Origin: Nocardioides sp. Arc9.136
GTDB lineage: Bacteria > Actinomycetota > Actinomycetes > Propionibacteriales > Nocardioidaceae
Direction of reading: 5' to 3'
NCBI RefSeq assembly: GCF_030506255.1
Contig: NZ_CP113431.1
Location: 3,173,001 to 3,237,000, forward strand
Length of the DNA stretch: 64,000 nucleotides
Every line of letters begins with the position of its first letter. Position 1 is the stretch's first letter. A program made the translations under genes and the position numbers. Below are positions 25,319-33,714 of the stretch, piece after piece. The notes beneath the pieces are model-generated. The model ran no database searches. It was not told the origin of the DNA and saw only the letters and a program-made list of their open reading frames with translations.

Positions 25319-26421
25319 GCTTGTGCCTTTCGTGGTTCGGTCGCCGACTGCCGGCGCCTGACGAGGGCCCGTGGGCCCCCCTTCCCTCCAGTGCGTGCCG
25401 AGACCCAGGAGAGGAGGCTGGTGGACATCACCGAGGCCACCAGGAGGAGGCCGATGACGATGTTGATGACGTTGACCGTCTGGCCCTCCAGGCGCATCGC
25501 GCTGGAGAGGACACCGATCAGGACGACGCCGGCGACGACGCCGTGGAGCGCGCCGCGGCCGCCGAAGATGGACACCCCGCCGAGGAGCACCGCCGCGATG
25601 ACCTGCAGCTCCATGCCGGTGGCGTTGTCGCCGCGGGCGCTGCCGTAGCGGAGGGTGAAGTAGATCCCGGCGAGCGCCGAGACCGCCCCGGAGAGGACGA
25701 AGAGGATGAGCTTGGTGCGCGCGACGTCGACGCCGGTGAAGTGCGCCGCCTCGTCGTTGAGCCCGATCTCGAAGACGCCGCGGCCGAACGGGGAGAAGTG
25801 GAGCAGCAGCGCGAACACCGCGATCAGCACGATGATCGGCAGCAGGACGAGCGGGTAGCTCGACCCCTCCTGGATCCGCTCGGTGGCCAGGTCGGTCCAC
25901 TTGTCGGGGAAGTCGGTGATCGCCGTCGTGCCCAGCAGGCCGACCGCGATGCCGCGGTAGAGCGCGAGCGTGCCGATGGTGACCGCGAGCGAGGGCAGCC
26001 CGACGTACCCGACCAGGAAGCCGTTGAAGGCGCCGCACACCGCGCCCACCACGACGGCGAGCAGCGCGGCGGCCGGCAGCGACATGCCCGCGTCCTGGTG
26101 CAGGACGCCGGTGAGCACGCTGGTCAGCCCGACGGTGCTGGCGACCGACAGGTCGATCTCGCCGGTGATGATGATCATCGTCATCGGCAGCGCGATCAGC
26201 AGGATCGGCGTGATGTCGAGGAAGAGGTAGTACAGCGTCAGCGGGCCGTCGAAGTTCGGCACCTGCGCGTTGGAGTAGAAGAAGACCACGAGCAGCAGCG
26301 CGATGACGGCGAACTCGCGGGTCATCAGGGCGCGGCGCCACAGCGGCCTGGAGTACGCCGCGTAGCTGCGGGTGGGCGCGGGCGTGGCCGCCTCGGCCGG
26401 GGTGCGGGTGTCGACGCTCAT
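25315..26421 (-). CDS. rhaQ: Rhamnose ABC importer, permease
   Basis: 368 aa BPD_transp_2-type sugar permease with about nine hydrophobic helices. Family signatures include MIIITGEIDLSVASTVGLTSVL, GFLVGYVGLPSLAVTIGTLALYRGIA and AAVLLGGVSIFGGRGALHG (EAA-like cytoplasmic loop). It pairs with the next permease to form the membrane channel. ATG 26421 overlaps the rhaP stop, and its own stop overlaps the rhaS start, so the importer genes form one translationally linked unit. Which of the two permeases is P or Q cannot be proven from sequence. Confidence 0.88.
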   Translation of the reverse strand: MSVDTRTPAEAATPAPTRSYAAYSRPLWRRALMTREFAVIALLLVVFFYSNAQVPNFDGPLTLYYLFLDITPILLIALPMTMIIITGEIDLSVASTVGLTSVLTGVLHQDAGMSLPAAALLAVVVGAVCGAFNGFLVGYVGLPSLAVTIGTLALYRGIAVGLLGTTAITDFPDKWTDLATERIQEGSSYPLVLLPIIVLIAVFALLLHFSPFGRGVFEIGLNDEAAHFTGVDVARTKLILFVLSGAVSALAGIYFTLRYGSARGDNATGMELQVIAAVLLGGVSIFGGRGALHGVVAGVVLIGVLSSAMRLEGQTVNVINIVIGLLLVASVMSTSLLSWVSARTGGKGGPRALVRRRQSATEPRKAQA

Positions 26422-27488
26422 GCGCTCTTCCTCGCTTCGTCTCGGGCGGCCACCAGGCGGCGCTCGCGTCGGGCGGAGAGGACGCGGTCCAGGACGATGG
26501 CGGCGATGATCAGGGCGCCGACGACGGCGCGCTGCCAGAAGTCGGAGATGCCGACGATGGGCAGGGCCCGGTTGATGGTGACCAGCAGGAACGCGCCGAT
26601 GGCCGCGCCCCACACCGTGCCGCTGCCGCCGAAGATCGCGACGCCGCCGATGACGGCCGCACCGACGGCCTGGAGCTCGATGCCGGAGCCGGCCCCGGAG
26701 CTGACCGTGCCGTAGCGGGCGGCGTACACGACGCCGGCGAGGCCGGCGAGCGCGCCGCTCACGACGAAGGCGGCGACCACACGGCGGGTGACGGTGAGGC
26801 CGTAGAGCTTCGCGGCGTCGGGGTCGGAGCCGATGGCGTAGAGCTCGCGACCGCCGCGGGCGGTGTGCAGGTAGTAGCCGACCGCCGCCAGCACGACGAG
26901 CGCGATGATCGTGAGGACCGGGATGGTCAGCACGGTCTTCGTGCCGAGGTCGAGGAACCCTGCGGGCAGGTCGGAGGCGTTGATCCGGTCGCTGCCGGCC
27001 CAGCTGAGGAAGACCCCGCGGTAGATGTAGAGCGTGCCCAGCGTGATGACCAGCGCCGGCACCTTGCCGAAGGCCACCAGGACGCCGTTGACCAGCCCGA
27101 GCACCGCACCGAAGGCGATCCCGGCGAGGAACACGACCGGGATCGGCAGACCGGGGTTGTCGGAGAACAGCTTGCCGGTGAAGTACGCCGTGAGGCCGAG
27201 CACCGAGCCGACGGACAGGTCGACGTTGCGGGTGACGATGACGACGGTCTGCCCGACCGCCAGCAGCAGGAGCAGCGACGGGGTCACCAGCAGGTTGCGC
27301 CAGCCGTCGGAGCTGAAGACGAAGCCGGTGCTCTTGACGGTCGTGAACGCGATCAGCGCGAGCAGCACGACGGCCACCGCGATCTCGCGCGAGCGCAGGA
27401 CCGTGCCGAGGAGGCGGCGACCGCGCGGGACCGAGCTGGGGTTGACGTCGCTCGGCGACGCGCTCGGGGGCGTGAGGACGGCGCTCAT
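26418..27488 (-). CDS. rhaP: Rhamnose ABC importer, permease
   Basis: 356 aa, second BPD_transp_2-type permease with about nine helices. Signatures: VVIVTRNVDLSVGSVLGLTAY, KVPALVITLGTLYIYRGV and AAVIGGVAIFGGSGTVWGAAIG. The cytoplasmic N-terminus (about 30 residues) is Pro/Ser-rich. ATG 27488 overlaps the ATPase-gene stop (ATGA). It forms a heterodimeric channel with RhaQ. Confidence 0.88.
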   Translation of the reverse strand: MSAVLTPPSASPSDVNPSSVPRGRRLLGTVLRSREIAVAVVLLALIAFTTVKSTGFVFSSDGWRNLLVTPSLLLLLAVGQTVVIVTRNVDLSVGSVLGLTAYFTGKLFSDNPGLPIPVVFLAGIAFGAVLGLVNGVLVAFGKVPALVITLGTLYIYRGVFLSWAGSDRINASDLPAGFLDLGTKTVLTIPVLTIIALVVLAAVGYYLHTARGGRELYAIGSDPDAAKLYGLTVTRRVVAAFVVSGALAGLAGVVYAARYGTVSSGAGSGIELQAVGAAVIGGVAIFGGSGTVWGAAIGAFLLVTINRALPIVGISDFWQRAVVGALIIAAIVLDRVLSARRERRLVAARDEARKSA

Positions 27489-29053
27489 GCCGGCACCTCC
27501 TGGGAGTCGGGCGTCGCGGACCCGGTGGCCGGGCCGGTCGCGGCGGACGTGGCGTGCGAGGCGGTCGCCGCGCGCATGACGTTCTCGGGCGTCGCCTCGC
27601 CGCGGTCGAGCTCGGCGGTGATCCGGCCCTCGCAGACGACGAGGACGCGGTCGGCCATGCCGAGCACCTCGGGCAGCTCGCTGGAGATCATCAGGATCGC
27701 CAGGCCCTGGCCGGCCAGCTCGGAGAGCAGGCGGTGCACCTCGGCCTTGGTGCCGACGTCGATGCCGCGGGTGGGCTCGTCGATGATCAGGAGCTTGGGG
27801 TCGGTGGCGAGCCACTTGGCGATGACGACCTTCTGCTGGTTGCCGCCGCTCATCGTGGTGGCGTGCATGTCCAGCGCGCTGGTCTTGACCTCGAGCTTGG
27901 CGGCCCACGGGCCGGCGGCGCGGTTTTCGGCACCGGAGGTGAGCAGCCCGGCGCGGGTCAGCCCGCGCCGGATCACCCCGGCGACGTTGCGGGCGACCGA
28001 GCCCTCGGTGACCAGCCCCTGCTTGCGGCGGTCCTCGGGCACGAACGCCATGCCGGCGCGGATGGCGGCCCGCGGGTTGCGCGGCCTGACCGCCCGGCCG
28101 GCCAGGCGCACCGAGCCGGCGTCGTACGCGTCCACGCCGAAGACGGCGCGGGCGATCTCGCTGCGGCCGGCGCCGACGAGGCCGGCGAGACCGACGATCT
28201 CCCCCGCCCGGACGGTGAGGCTGACGTCGTGGAAGACGCCGGCGCGCTGCAGGCCCTCGACCTCGAGCACCGGCTCGCCGATGGTGGCTGCGGTCTTGGG
28301 GAACAGCTCGGCGACCTCGCGGCCGACCATGCGGGAGACGATCTCGTCGGGCGTGGTCGTGGCGATCGCGTCGGTCGAGACGTACTCGCCGTCGCGCATC
28401 ACGGTGACGGTGTCGCAGAGGTCGAAGACCTCGTCGAAGCGGTGGGAGATGAAGACCAGCGCCCGACCCTCGTCGCGCAGGCTGCGGGCGACGGCGAAGA
28501 GCCGCTCGACCTCGACGCCGCTGAGCGCCGCGGTGGGCTCGTCCATGATCAGCAGGCTGGCGTCGAGCGAGATGGCCTTGGCGATCTCGATGATCTGCTG
28601 GTCGGCGATCGAGAGCCCGAGGGCCGGACGGCGCGGGTCGATGTCGACCCCGAGGCGCGCGAACAGCTCGGTGGCCTCGCGGTGCATCGCCGCCCGGTCG
28701 ATGCGGCCGAGCCGGCCACGCGGCTGGCGGCCCATGAAGATGTTCTCGGTGACCGAGAGGTCCGGGAAGAGCGTCGGCTCCTGGTAGATCACCGCGACGC
28801 CGGCGGCCTTGGACTCCGCGGTCGAGCCGAAGTCGACGTCCTTGCCGTGGAGCCGGAAGGTGCCCGAGTCGCGGCGGTGCACGCCGGCGACGATCTTGAC
28901 CAGCGTCGACTTGCCGGCGCCGTTCTCGCCGACGAGGGCGTGGATGGAGCCGCGCTCGACGACGAGCGTGCCGCTGCGCAGCGCGACCACGGCGCCGAAG
29001 GACTTGCCCACGTCGCGCAGCTCGAGGGCCACGCGGGACGACTGCTCGACCAC
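27485..29053 (-). CDS. rhaT: Rhamnose ABC importer, duplicated ATPase
   Basis: 522 aa with two ABC domains, as in RbsA/RhaT sugar ATPases. Domain 1 has Walker A GENGAGKST near residue 42 and Walker B LLIMDEPTAAL. Domain 2 has the degenerate P-loop GLVGAGRSE, the signature SGGNQQK and Walker B LLIIDEPTRGID. It powers uptake through RhaP/RhaQ. Start GTG 29053 has AGGAGG 6 nt upstream; a LacI-type operator lies 16 bp before the start. First gene of the importer operon, divergent from the regulator. Confidence 0.92.
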   Translation of the reverse strand: MVEQSSRVALELRDVGKSFGAVVALRSGTLVVERGSIHALVGENGAGKSTLVKIVAGVHRRDSGTFRLHGKDVDFGSTAESKAAGVAVIYQEPTLFPDLSVTENIFMGRQPRGRLGRIDRAAMHREATELFARLGVDIDPRRPALGLSIADQQIIEIAKAISLDASLLIMDEPTAALSGVEVERLFAVARSLRDEGRALVFISHRFDEVFDLCDTVTVMRDGEYVSTDAIATTTPDEIVSRMVGREVAELFPKTAATIGEPVLEVEGLQRAGVFHDVSLTVRAGEIVGLAGLVGAGRSEIARAVFGVDAYDAGSVRLAGRAVRPRNPRAAIRAGMAFVPEDRRKQGLVTEGSVARNVAGVIRRGLTRAGLLTSGAENRAAGPWAAKLEVKTSALDMHATTMSGGNQQKVVIAKWLATDPKLLIIDEPTRGIDVGTKAEVHRLLSELAGQGLAILMISSELPEVLGMADRVLVVCEGRITAELDRGEATPENVMRAATASHATSAATGPATGSATPDSQEVPA

Positions 29054-29068
29054 GGAGCCTCCTGTCAG

Positions 29069-29080
29069 TGAAAGGTTTCA
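29069..29080. promoter_or_regulatory. LacI-type operator upstream of rhaT
   Basis: TGAAAGGTTTCA differs from the perfect palindrome at 23701 only in the centre. It lies 16 bp before the rhaT start codon in the divergent rhaT/rhaR region. Two further TTTC-containing candidates lie nearby: GGAAAGTTTCC at 29134-29144 and the half site GTTTCA at 29202-29207 before the regulator gene. Confidence 0.75.
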
Positions 29081-29244
29081 AAAAGCGATGCCGGGAACGT
29101 ACGTGGCTGTCGTCACAGACGTCAAGCGTTTCCGGAAAGTTTCCGCCGCGTGTCTGATCCGGCGAGACGGCGTGCGGCCCTCGGGGCGGGATGTGTGTAC
29201 CGTTTCACTCCGCTTTACTTTCCCGGCCGCCGAGGAGGACTCCG

Positions 29245-30258
29245 ATGCCCGTGCGCAGTGCGTCGGTCAAGGACGTCGCGGCCGCGGCCGGCGTCTCCCT
29301 CGGCACGGTCTCGAACGTGCTCAACCGCCCCGACCGGGTCAGCCCGGCCACCCGCGAGCGGGTCGAGCGGGTGATGCTGGAGCTGGGGTTCGTCCGCAAC
29401 GAGTCGGCCCGCCAGCTCCGCGCCGGCGGGAGCCGGACGCTGGCCTACGTGATGCTCGACGCCGGCAACCCGTTCTTCACCGACGTGGCCGCCGGCATCG
29501 ACGACGCGGCAGACGACGCGGCGCTGTCGCTGTTCCTGTGCAACAGCGCGAACCGGGCCGACCGCGAGGCCGCGCACCTGACCCTCCTCGAGCAGCAGCG
29601 GGTCCAGGGCATCCTGATCACCCCCGTCGACGCCGACGCCGCCGCCCTGGAGCAGGTGGCGCGCCGCGGGACGCCGATCGTCGTGGTGGACCGCACGCGC
29701 CGGCTCGAGGACTTCTGCACCGTCGCCGTCGACGACGTCCTGGGCGGCCGGCTCGCCGTGGAGCACCTCGTCGACCGCGGGCACCGGCGGGTCGCGGTGG
29801 TCGGCGGCCCCGCCTCCATCGGCCAGGTCAGCGACCGGTACGCCGGGGCGCGCGCCGCCTGGGCCGACGCCGGCCTGCCCGCCGAGGACCTCGTGGTGGT
29901 CGCGACCGAGGCGATGACCGTCGCGGAGGGCCGCTCGGCCGGCGAGCGGCTGGTCGGGATGCCGTCGAAGCGGCGCCCCACCGCGGCGTTCTGCGTCAAC
30001 GACCTGCTGGCCCTCGGACTGCTGCAGCAGTCGATCGGCAGCGGACGGTCGGTGCCCGGCGACCTGGCGATCGTGGGCTACGACGACATCGAGTTCGCCG
30101 CCGCCGCGGCGGTGCCGCTGACGTCGGTCCGCCAGCCGCGCCACCAGCTCGGCCGCACCGCCGCCGCCCTGGTGCTGGAGGAGTCCACCGACCCCGACCA
30201 CGTGCACCAGCAGGTCACCTTCACTCCCGAGCTCGTGGCGCGCGCCTCGACCCTCTGA
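29245..30258 (+). CDS. LacI-family transcriptional regulator of rhamnose genes
   Basis: 337 aa. N-terminal HTH KDVAAAAGVSLGTVSNVLN (about 8-26) and hinge helix (ESARQLRAGG), then a periplasmic-binding-like effector domain with MLDAGNPFF, VDRTRRLEDF and VGYDDIEFA. It is divergent from the importer operon and close to matching operators, so it is the likely repressor, released by rhamnose or a pathway intermediate. ATG 29245 is chosen over the upstream ATG 29191 because GAGGAGG lies just ahead of it and the HTH then begins at the usual position. Confidence 0.92.
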   Translation: MPVRSASVKDVAAAAGVSLGTVSNVLNRPDRVSPATRERVERVMLELGFVRNESARQLRAGGSRTLAYVMLDAGNPFFTDVAAGIDDAADDAALSLFLCNSANRADREAAHLTLLEQQRVQGILITPVDADAAALEQVARRGTPIVVVDRTRRLEDFCTVAVDDVLGGRLAVEHLVDRGHRRVAVVGGPASIGQVSDRYAGARAAWADAGLPAEDLVVVATEAMTVAEGRSAGERLVGMPSKRRPTAAFCVNDLLALGLLQQSIGSGRSVPGDLAIVGYDDIEFAAAAAVPLTSVRQPRHQLGRTAAALVLEESTDPDHVHQQVTFTPELVARASTL

Positions 30259-30282
30259 GCACCGCGTCCCCGGCGCTCGCAC

Positions 30283-31062
30283 TCAGCGCGGCGCCCGGGA
30301 CTCCCGTCGAGCCGACCACACCGCGCCGGCGGCGGTGAGCGCGAGGCCGGCGAGGAGCACCGTGGCGGCCGCGACCACCTGCGTGGAGACGCGCTCGGGG
30401 AAGATCGCCGCGCCCACGCCGAAGAGGAGCCACAGCGGCGTCGCCCCCACGAGCGTCGCGCGCAGCCGGGTGCCGAGCGGGACGCCGGGCGTGGCGCGGC
30501 GCCGCAGGTACGCCGTCGCCGGCTGCATCCCGCCCAGCGCGAGCCCGCCCAGGCCCACCCAGAGCATGGCCGTCCAGGCGCCGTCGCGGCCGCTCGAGGT
30601 GCGCAGCGGCCCCTCCGGAGTCACGAACGCGACCGGCTCGGCGCCCCAGTAGCGCGCGGTCACCGGCTCGCCGGCGAAGAGGTGGCGCTGCGCCGCCGAC
30701 CAGTCGTCCTCGTCGGACGTGCCGCGGAAGTCGACCCACGCGGCAGGGAACGCGGGGTCGTCCGGCGCGAAGTGCCAGTCCGGGCTCCGCGCGCCGCGCC
30801 CCGAGGACCGGCGTACGTCGTCGACGGCGCCGCCCACCTCGGCCAGGCAGGTCGGGTCCTGCTGCGGCGCGGTCGGCGTGGGCTCGCAGACCGGGGCGTC
30901 CGCGATCGCGCTGCTCTCCGCGTACGCCCCCGGCAGCAGCGCCAGCGCGACGACGCCGACGACGGCGCAGAGCACTGAGAACACCCCCATCGCGACCGCT
31001 CGCCACCCGCGCAGCGGCGGGGTCTCCCCGGCACGGCTGGGGCGGGTGGTTCGGTCTGCCAT
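30283..31062 (-). CDS. Hypothetical membrane protein
   Basis: 259 aa, no family recognised. After a short cytoplasmic N-terminus there is a membrane helix (AVAMGVFSVLCAVVGVVALALL), then an extracytoplasmic region of about 110 residues that includes YWGAEPVAFVTPEG, then three closely spaced helices (AMLWVGLGGLALGG, GATPLWLLFGVGAAIF, VVAAATVLLAGLALTAAGAVW). Two cysteines in the outer region (CEPTPT..., TCLAE) could form a disulfide. It is convergent with the LacI gene. The ATG at 31062 fits where the hydrophobic segment begins. Confidence 0.65.
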   Translation of the reverse strand: MADRTTRPSRAGETPPLRGWRAVAMGVFSVLCAVVGVVALALLPGAYAESSAIADAPVCEPTPTAPQQDPTCLAEVGGAVDDVRRSSGRGARSPDWHFAPDDPAFPAAWVDFRGTSDEDDWSAAQRHLFAGEPVTARYWGAEPVAFVTPEGPLRTSSGRDGAWTAMLWVGLGGLALGGMQPATAYLRRRATPGVPLGTRLRATLVGATPLWLLFGVGAAIFPERVSTQVVAAATVLLAGLALTAAGAVWSARRESRAPR

Positions 31063-31134
31063 GGTCCTGGCGTTGTGCTCGCCCGGGCCGGCCCGCAAAC
31101 CTCCTCTGCCGTGGTCCGCGAACGGGCCTGGCCG

Positions 31135-31208
31135 CATGTAACGCGCTGTTCGCTGCTCTGTCGGCACGTTGCACCAGGCGGGTAGAGCAACGAACAGCGC
31201 GTTACATG
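31135..31208. repeat. 74-bp palindromic repeat, copy 2
   Basis: Same length and layout as 9449-9522. The outer arms (31135-31158 and 31185-31208) are complementary over 24 bp with one mismatch. The first 18 and last 11 bases are identical to copy 1, and CGTTGCA and GCGGGTAG occur at the same offsets (33-39 and 44-51). Inner arm bases differ from copy 1 but mostly still pair, suggesting the fold is kept. It lies 25 bp after the stop of the small gene at 31233 and about 70 bp before the start of the gene at 31062. Confidence 0.9.
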
Positions 31209-31232
31209 GGACGTCGACGCCCGGGAGCGGTC

Positions 31233-31460
31233 TCAGGCGGCGGTGGCGTGCTCGACGGCGGCCGGGGCGGCCGGGGCGGCCGGGGCCTGCTCGGGGGTCG
31301 GCACCGCGGCGACGGCGGGCCGGGCGGAGGTCGCCTGGCTGGCGCGGAAGGCCATGAGGACGGCGAGCGACATGCAGACCACCGCGGCGGTGGCCATGCC
31401 GCCCAGGAACAGCGCCCAGGTCACCGGGCTCCAGTCGAGCTGCGCGTAGTTGGTGGTCAT
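31233..31460 (-). CDS. Small single-pass membrane protein
   Basis: 75 aa. One hydrophobic segment (VTWALFLGGMATAAVVCMSLAVLMAF, residues ~13-38) preceded by a short polar N-terminus and followed by an Ala/Pro/Val-rich tail with repeated PAAPAA. GAGGAG lies 6 nt before ATG 31460, which supports it as a real gene. Function unknown; possibly a small accessory membrane protein. Confidence 0.6.
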   Translation of the reverse strand: MTTNYAQLDWSPVTWALFLGGMATAAVVCMSLAVLMAFRASQATSARPAVAAVPTPEQAPAAPAAPAAVEHATAA

Positions 31461-31569
31461 TGGATCTCCTCGTCCTCGGGTGTGCCACCAGCCTGGCCCG
31501 GGCGAGGAGCACGAGGCAGGTCCCGAGGTCCTCCGACCCCGGGACCTTGGTCCTCGCGCTGCGCCGGCG

Positions 31570-32193
31570 TCAGCTGCCGGCGGTCTTGCGCAGCACCTGG
31601 TGGTCGGCGTCGAGCTCGACGTCCCACTCGGTGCCGTCGGTGTCGCGGACCTCGACCTCGTAGGCCTCGCCGCGGTCGTCGCCGGCGTCGACGTCCAGCA
31701 CCGTGCCGCCGCCGACGGCCGCCAGGGCCGCCTTCTCGGCCGCCCGGCGCTCCGCCGTGCCGAGAGCGCGGTCGTCGGCGTCGGACCCGTCGGTCCCGTC
31801 GACGTCGTCCCTGTCATCGGTTTCGTCCACGTCGTCCACGTCGTCCACGTCGTCCACGTCGTCGGCATCGTCTGCGTCGTCGGCGTCGTCCCGGTCCTCG
31901 CTGACGACCTCCAGCGCGTCGTCGAGCGCCACGTCGACCTCGCTGCCGTCCTCGAGGCGGACCTCGACCTCGTAGGCCTCGCCGGGGTCGCCGCTCTTCT
32001 CCACGTCGACGGCCTCGCCGCCGCCGACGGCCTCCACGGCCGCGGCGGAGACCCGGTCACGGTCGCCGCCACGGACGTCGTCGTTCGCGGTGGCGGTCCA
32101 GACCGTGCCGCCCACGCCGAGGACGGCGACGACGGCGACGGCGGGGACGGCGGGGACGAGGACGCGCTTGGTGCGGAGCTTGGCGGTGTTCAC
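31570..32193 (-). CDS. Exported PepSY-domain protein with two repeats and an Asp-rich linker
   Basis: 207 aa. It has an N-terminal signal or anchor segment (VLVPAVPAVAVVAVLGVGGTVW), then two PepSY-like units (about 50-100 and 150-205), each ending in a (E/D)AYEVEVR-D-G-(S/T)E-x-(D)V strand pair. They are joined by a linker of roughly 35 residues made of DDA/DDV triplets, encoded by a 9-bp tandem repeat. PepSY proteins sit outside the membrane and often act with two-component systems or peptidases. It is downstream of a kinase/regulator pair on the same strand but has its own upstream phased repeats. GTG 32193 start; the frame could extend 25 codons further up. Confidence 0.75.
   Translation of the reverse strand: MNTAKLRTKRVLVPAVPAVAVVAVLGVGGTVWTATANDDVRGGDRDRVSAAAVEAVGGGEAVDVEKSGDPGEAYEVEVRLEDGSEVDVALDDALEVVSEDRDDADDADDADDVDDVDDVDDVDETDDRDDVDGTDGSDADDRALGTAERRAAEKAALAAVGGGTVLDVDAGDDRGEAYEVEVRDTDGTEWDVELDADHQVLRKTAGS
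31822..31893 (-). repeat. 9-bp tandem repeat, about eight units (inside PepSY gene)
   Basis: Units of the form GTCGTCCAC, with GTCGTCGGC and similar variants, repeat eight times in frame. They encode the DDV/DDA linker of the PepSY protein. Each gain or loss of a unit changes linker length by three residues without a frameshift. Confidence 0.85.
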
Positions 32194-32247
32194 AGGAGTG
32201 CCTTCCGGTTCGGTTGCGGGGTGTGGTCCCACCCTGCGCCCCGGTCG

Positions 32248-32273
32248 CTGAAGCCCACCTGAACGCACCTGAA
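32248..32273. promoter_or_regulatory. Phased CTGAA direct repeats upstream of PepSY gene
   Basis: CTGAA occurs at 32248, 32259 and 32269 (spacing 11 and 10 bp), 55-80 bp before the PepSY start. The same CTGAA pair with 11-bp spacing lies upstream of the response-regulator gene at 34430 and 34441. Helically phased direct repeats are typical OmpR/PhoB-class binding sites. Confidence 0.6.
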
Positions 32274-32280
32274 GGCGCGT

Positions 32281-33714
32281 TCAGCCACGCCGTACGGCGC
32301 CACCCGGACCGCCGTCCGGACCACCATCGGCGGGGAGCCGGACCACCACCCGCGCGCCGCCGAGCCCGGAGGACGACACGACGACCGAGCCGCCGTGGGC
32401 CTCGACGATCTCCCGCACGATCGCCAGCCCGAGACCGCTGCCACCGGTGTCGCGGGCACGCGCCTCGTCGAGGCGCACGAACCGCTCCAGGACGCGTTCG
32501 CGGTCCTCCTCGGGGATCCCGGCGCCGTCGTCCTCGACGGCCAGCTCGACCCAGGGACCGTCCTCGCGGAGCGAGACGGCCACGGCCGAGCGCGCGTGCC
32601 GGGCGGCGTTGTCGACGAGGTTGCGCACCACCTGCGCAAGCGCCGGAGCGTCACCGCGCACCCGCGCGACCCCCGAGGCCTCGACGTCCAGGCCCGCCCG
32701 CCGCACCCGGCGGGCCTCGGCCAGCACCAGGTCGTCGAGGTCGACCTCGTGGTCGCCGCGCGCGAGCGCGCCCTCGTCGGCCCGGGTCAGCACCAGCATC
32801 TGCTCGACCAGCCGCTGCATCCGCGCGGACTCCTCGAGCACGGCCTCGGCCAGCTCGCCCTCCGGGAGGGCGCCCGGGTGGGCCCGCGCCACCTCCGCGG
32901 TCTGCCGGATGCTCGCCAGCGGGGAGCGCAGCTCGTGGGAGGCGTCGCCCACGAAGCGCTGCTGCCGCTCGCGGGACTCCTGGAGCCGCCCGAGCATGTC
33001 GTTCATGGTGCGCGCCAGCCGCCGCACCTCGTCGCGCGACCGCGGCTCCGGCACCCGCCGGTCCAGCCGGTCACCGGTGATCTGCTCGACCTCGCGACGG
33101 ATCCGCTCGACCGGCGCGAGCGCCCGGCCGGCGACCACCCACGTGGTGCCGCCGACCAGCAGCAGGACGAGCGGCAGCCCGAGCGCGAGCGGCGGGACCA
33201 GCGCGTCGGTGGAGTCGTCGACCTCCTCCAGGGACGCGGCGACGACGACGTCGTACGACGCTCCGCCCGCCTGGGCGTCCTCGGTGACCACGAGGTAGGC
33301 GTGGTCGGCGCCCGGCAGCCGCACCTCCTCGCCGTCCTCGGCCGGGACGGTCCCGGCGAGGGGCTGGGAGGCAGCCACCACGGTGCCGTCAGCAGCGACC
33401 ACCTGCCAGACGAGCTCCCCGGGCTCGTCGTCGGGCTCGTCGTCGGGCTCGTCATCGGGCTCGTCATCGGGCTCGTCATCGGGCTCGTCGCCGGCGTCGT
33501 CGGGAGCGACCCCGGACGGGCCGGACCTCTTCACCTGGTCGGCCAGCTCGGAGGCACGCTGCTCGGCGGTGCTCTCCAGCCCGTCGCGCAGCGAGCCCCG
33601 GACCAGGGCCACCAGCGCGAACGCCCCGACCAGGAGGGCGACCGCGACCACCAGCACCGCCGCCGCGGTCGTCCGCAGCCGCACCGACGCCCGGCCGCCG
33701 CCCACCTCAGCCAC
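32281..33714 (-). CDS. Two-component sensor histidine kinase
   Basis: 477 aa membrane kinase. TM1 is at about 13-37, an extracytoplasmic sensor at about 38-175 carries six DEPD repeats, and TM2 (PPLALGLPLVLLLVGGTTWVV) is at about 175-200. Then HAMP, HisKA with DASHELRSPLASI, and HATPase_c with NLVDNAARHA, DDGAGIPEED and GGSGLGLAI. It pairs with the response regulator upstream, whose stop overlaps its start by 8 bases. GTG 33714 used as start. The acidic repeat in the sensor could bind cations; this is inference. Confidence 0.92.
   Translation of the reverse strand: MAEVGGGRASVRLRTTAAAVLVVAVALLVGAFALVALVRGSLRDGLESTAEQRASELADQVKRSGPSGVAPDDAGDEPDDEPDDEPDDEPDDEPDDEPGELVWQVVAADGTVVAASQPLAGTVPAEDGEEVRLPGADHAYLVVTEDAQAGGASYDVVVAASLEEVDDSTDALVPPLALGLPLVLLLVGGTTWVVAGRALAPVERIRREVEQITGDRLDRRVPEPRSRDEVRRLARTMNDMLGRLQESRERQQRFVGDASHELRSPLASIRQTAEVARAHPGALPEGELAEAVLEESARMQRLVEQMLVLTRADEGALARGDHEVDLDDLVLAEARRVRRAGLDVEASGVARVRGDAPALAQVVRNLVDNAARHARSAVAVSLREDGPWVELAVEDDGAGIPEEDRERVLERFVRLDEARARDTGGSGLGLAIVREIVEAHGGSVVVSSSGLGGARVVVRLPADGGPDGGPGGAVRRG
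33421..33492 (-). repeat. 12-bp tandem repeat, six units (inside sensor kinase gene)
   Basis: Six in-frame copies of GGGCTCGTC(G/A)TC, the last one varied, encode the DEPD repeats in the extracytoplasmic sensor of the kinase. Length change would alter the sensor by four residues per unit. Confidence 0.9.

Noticed and set aside
33421..33492. Regular repeats considered as a CRISPR array
   Set aside because: Units are 12 bp, contiguous without spacers, and are in frame inside a kinase gene.
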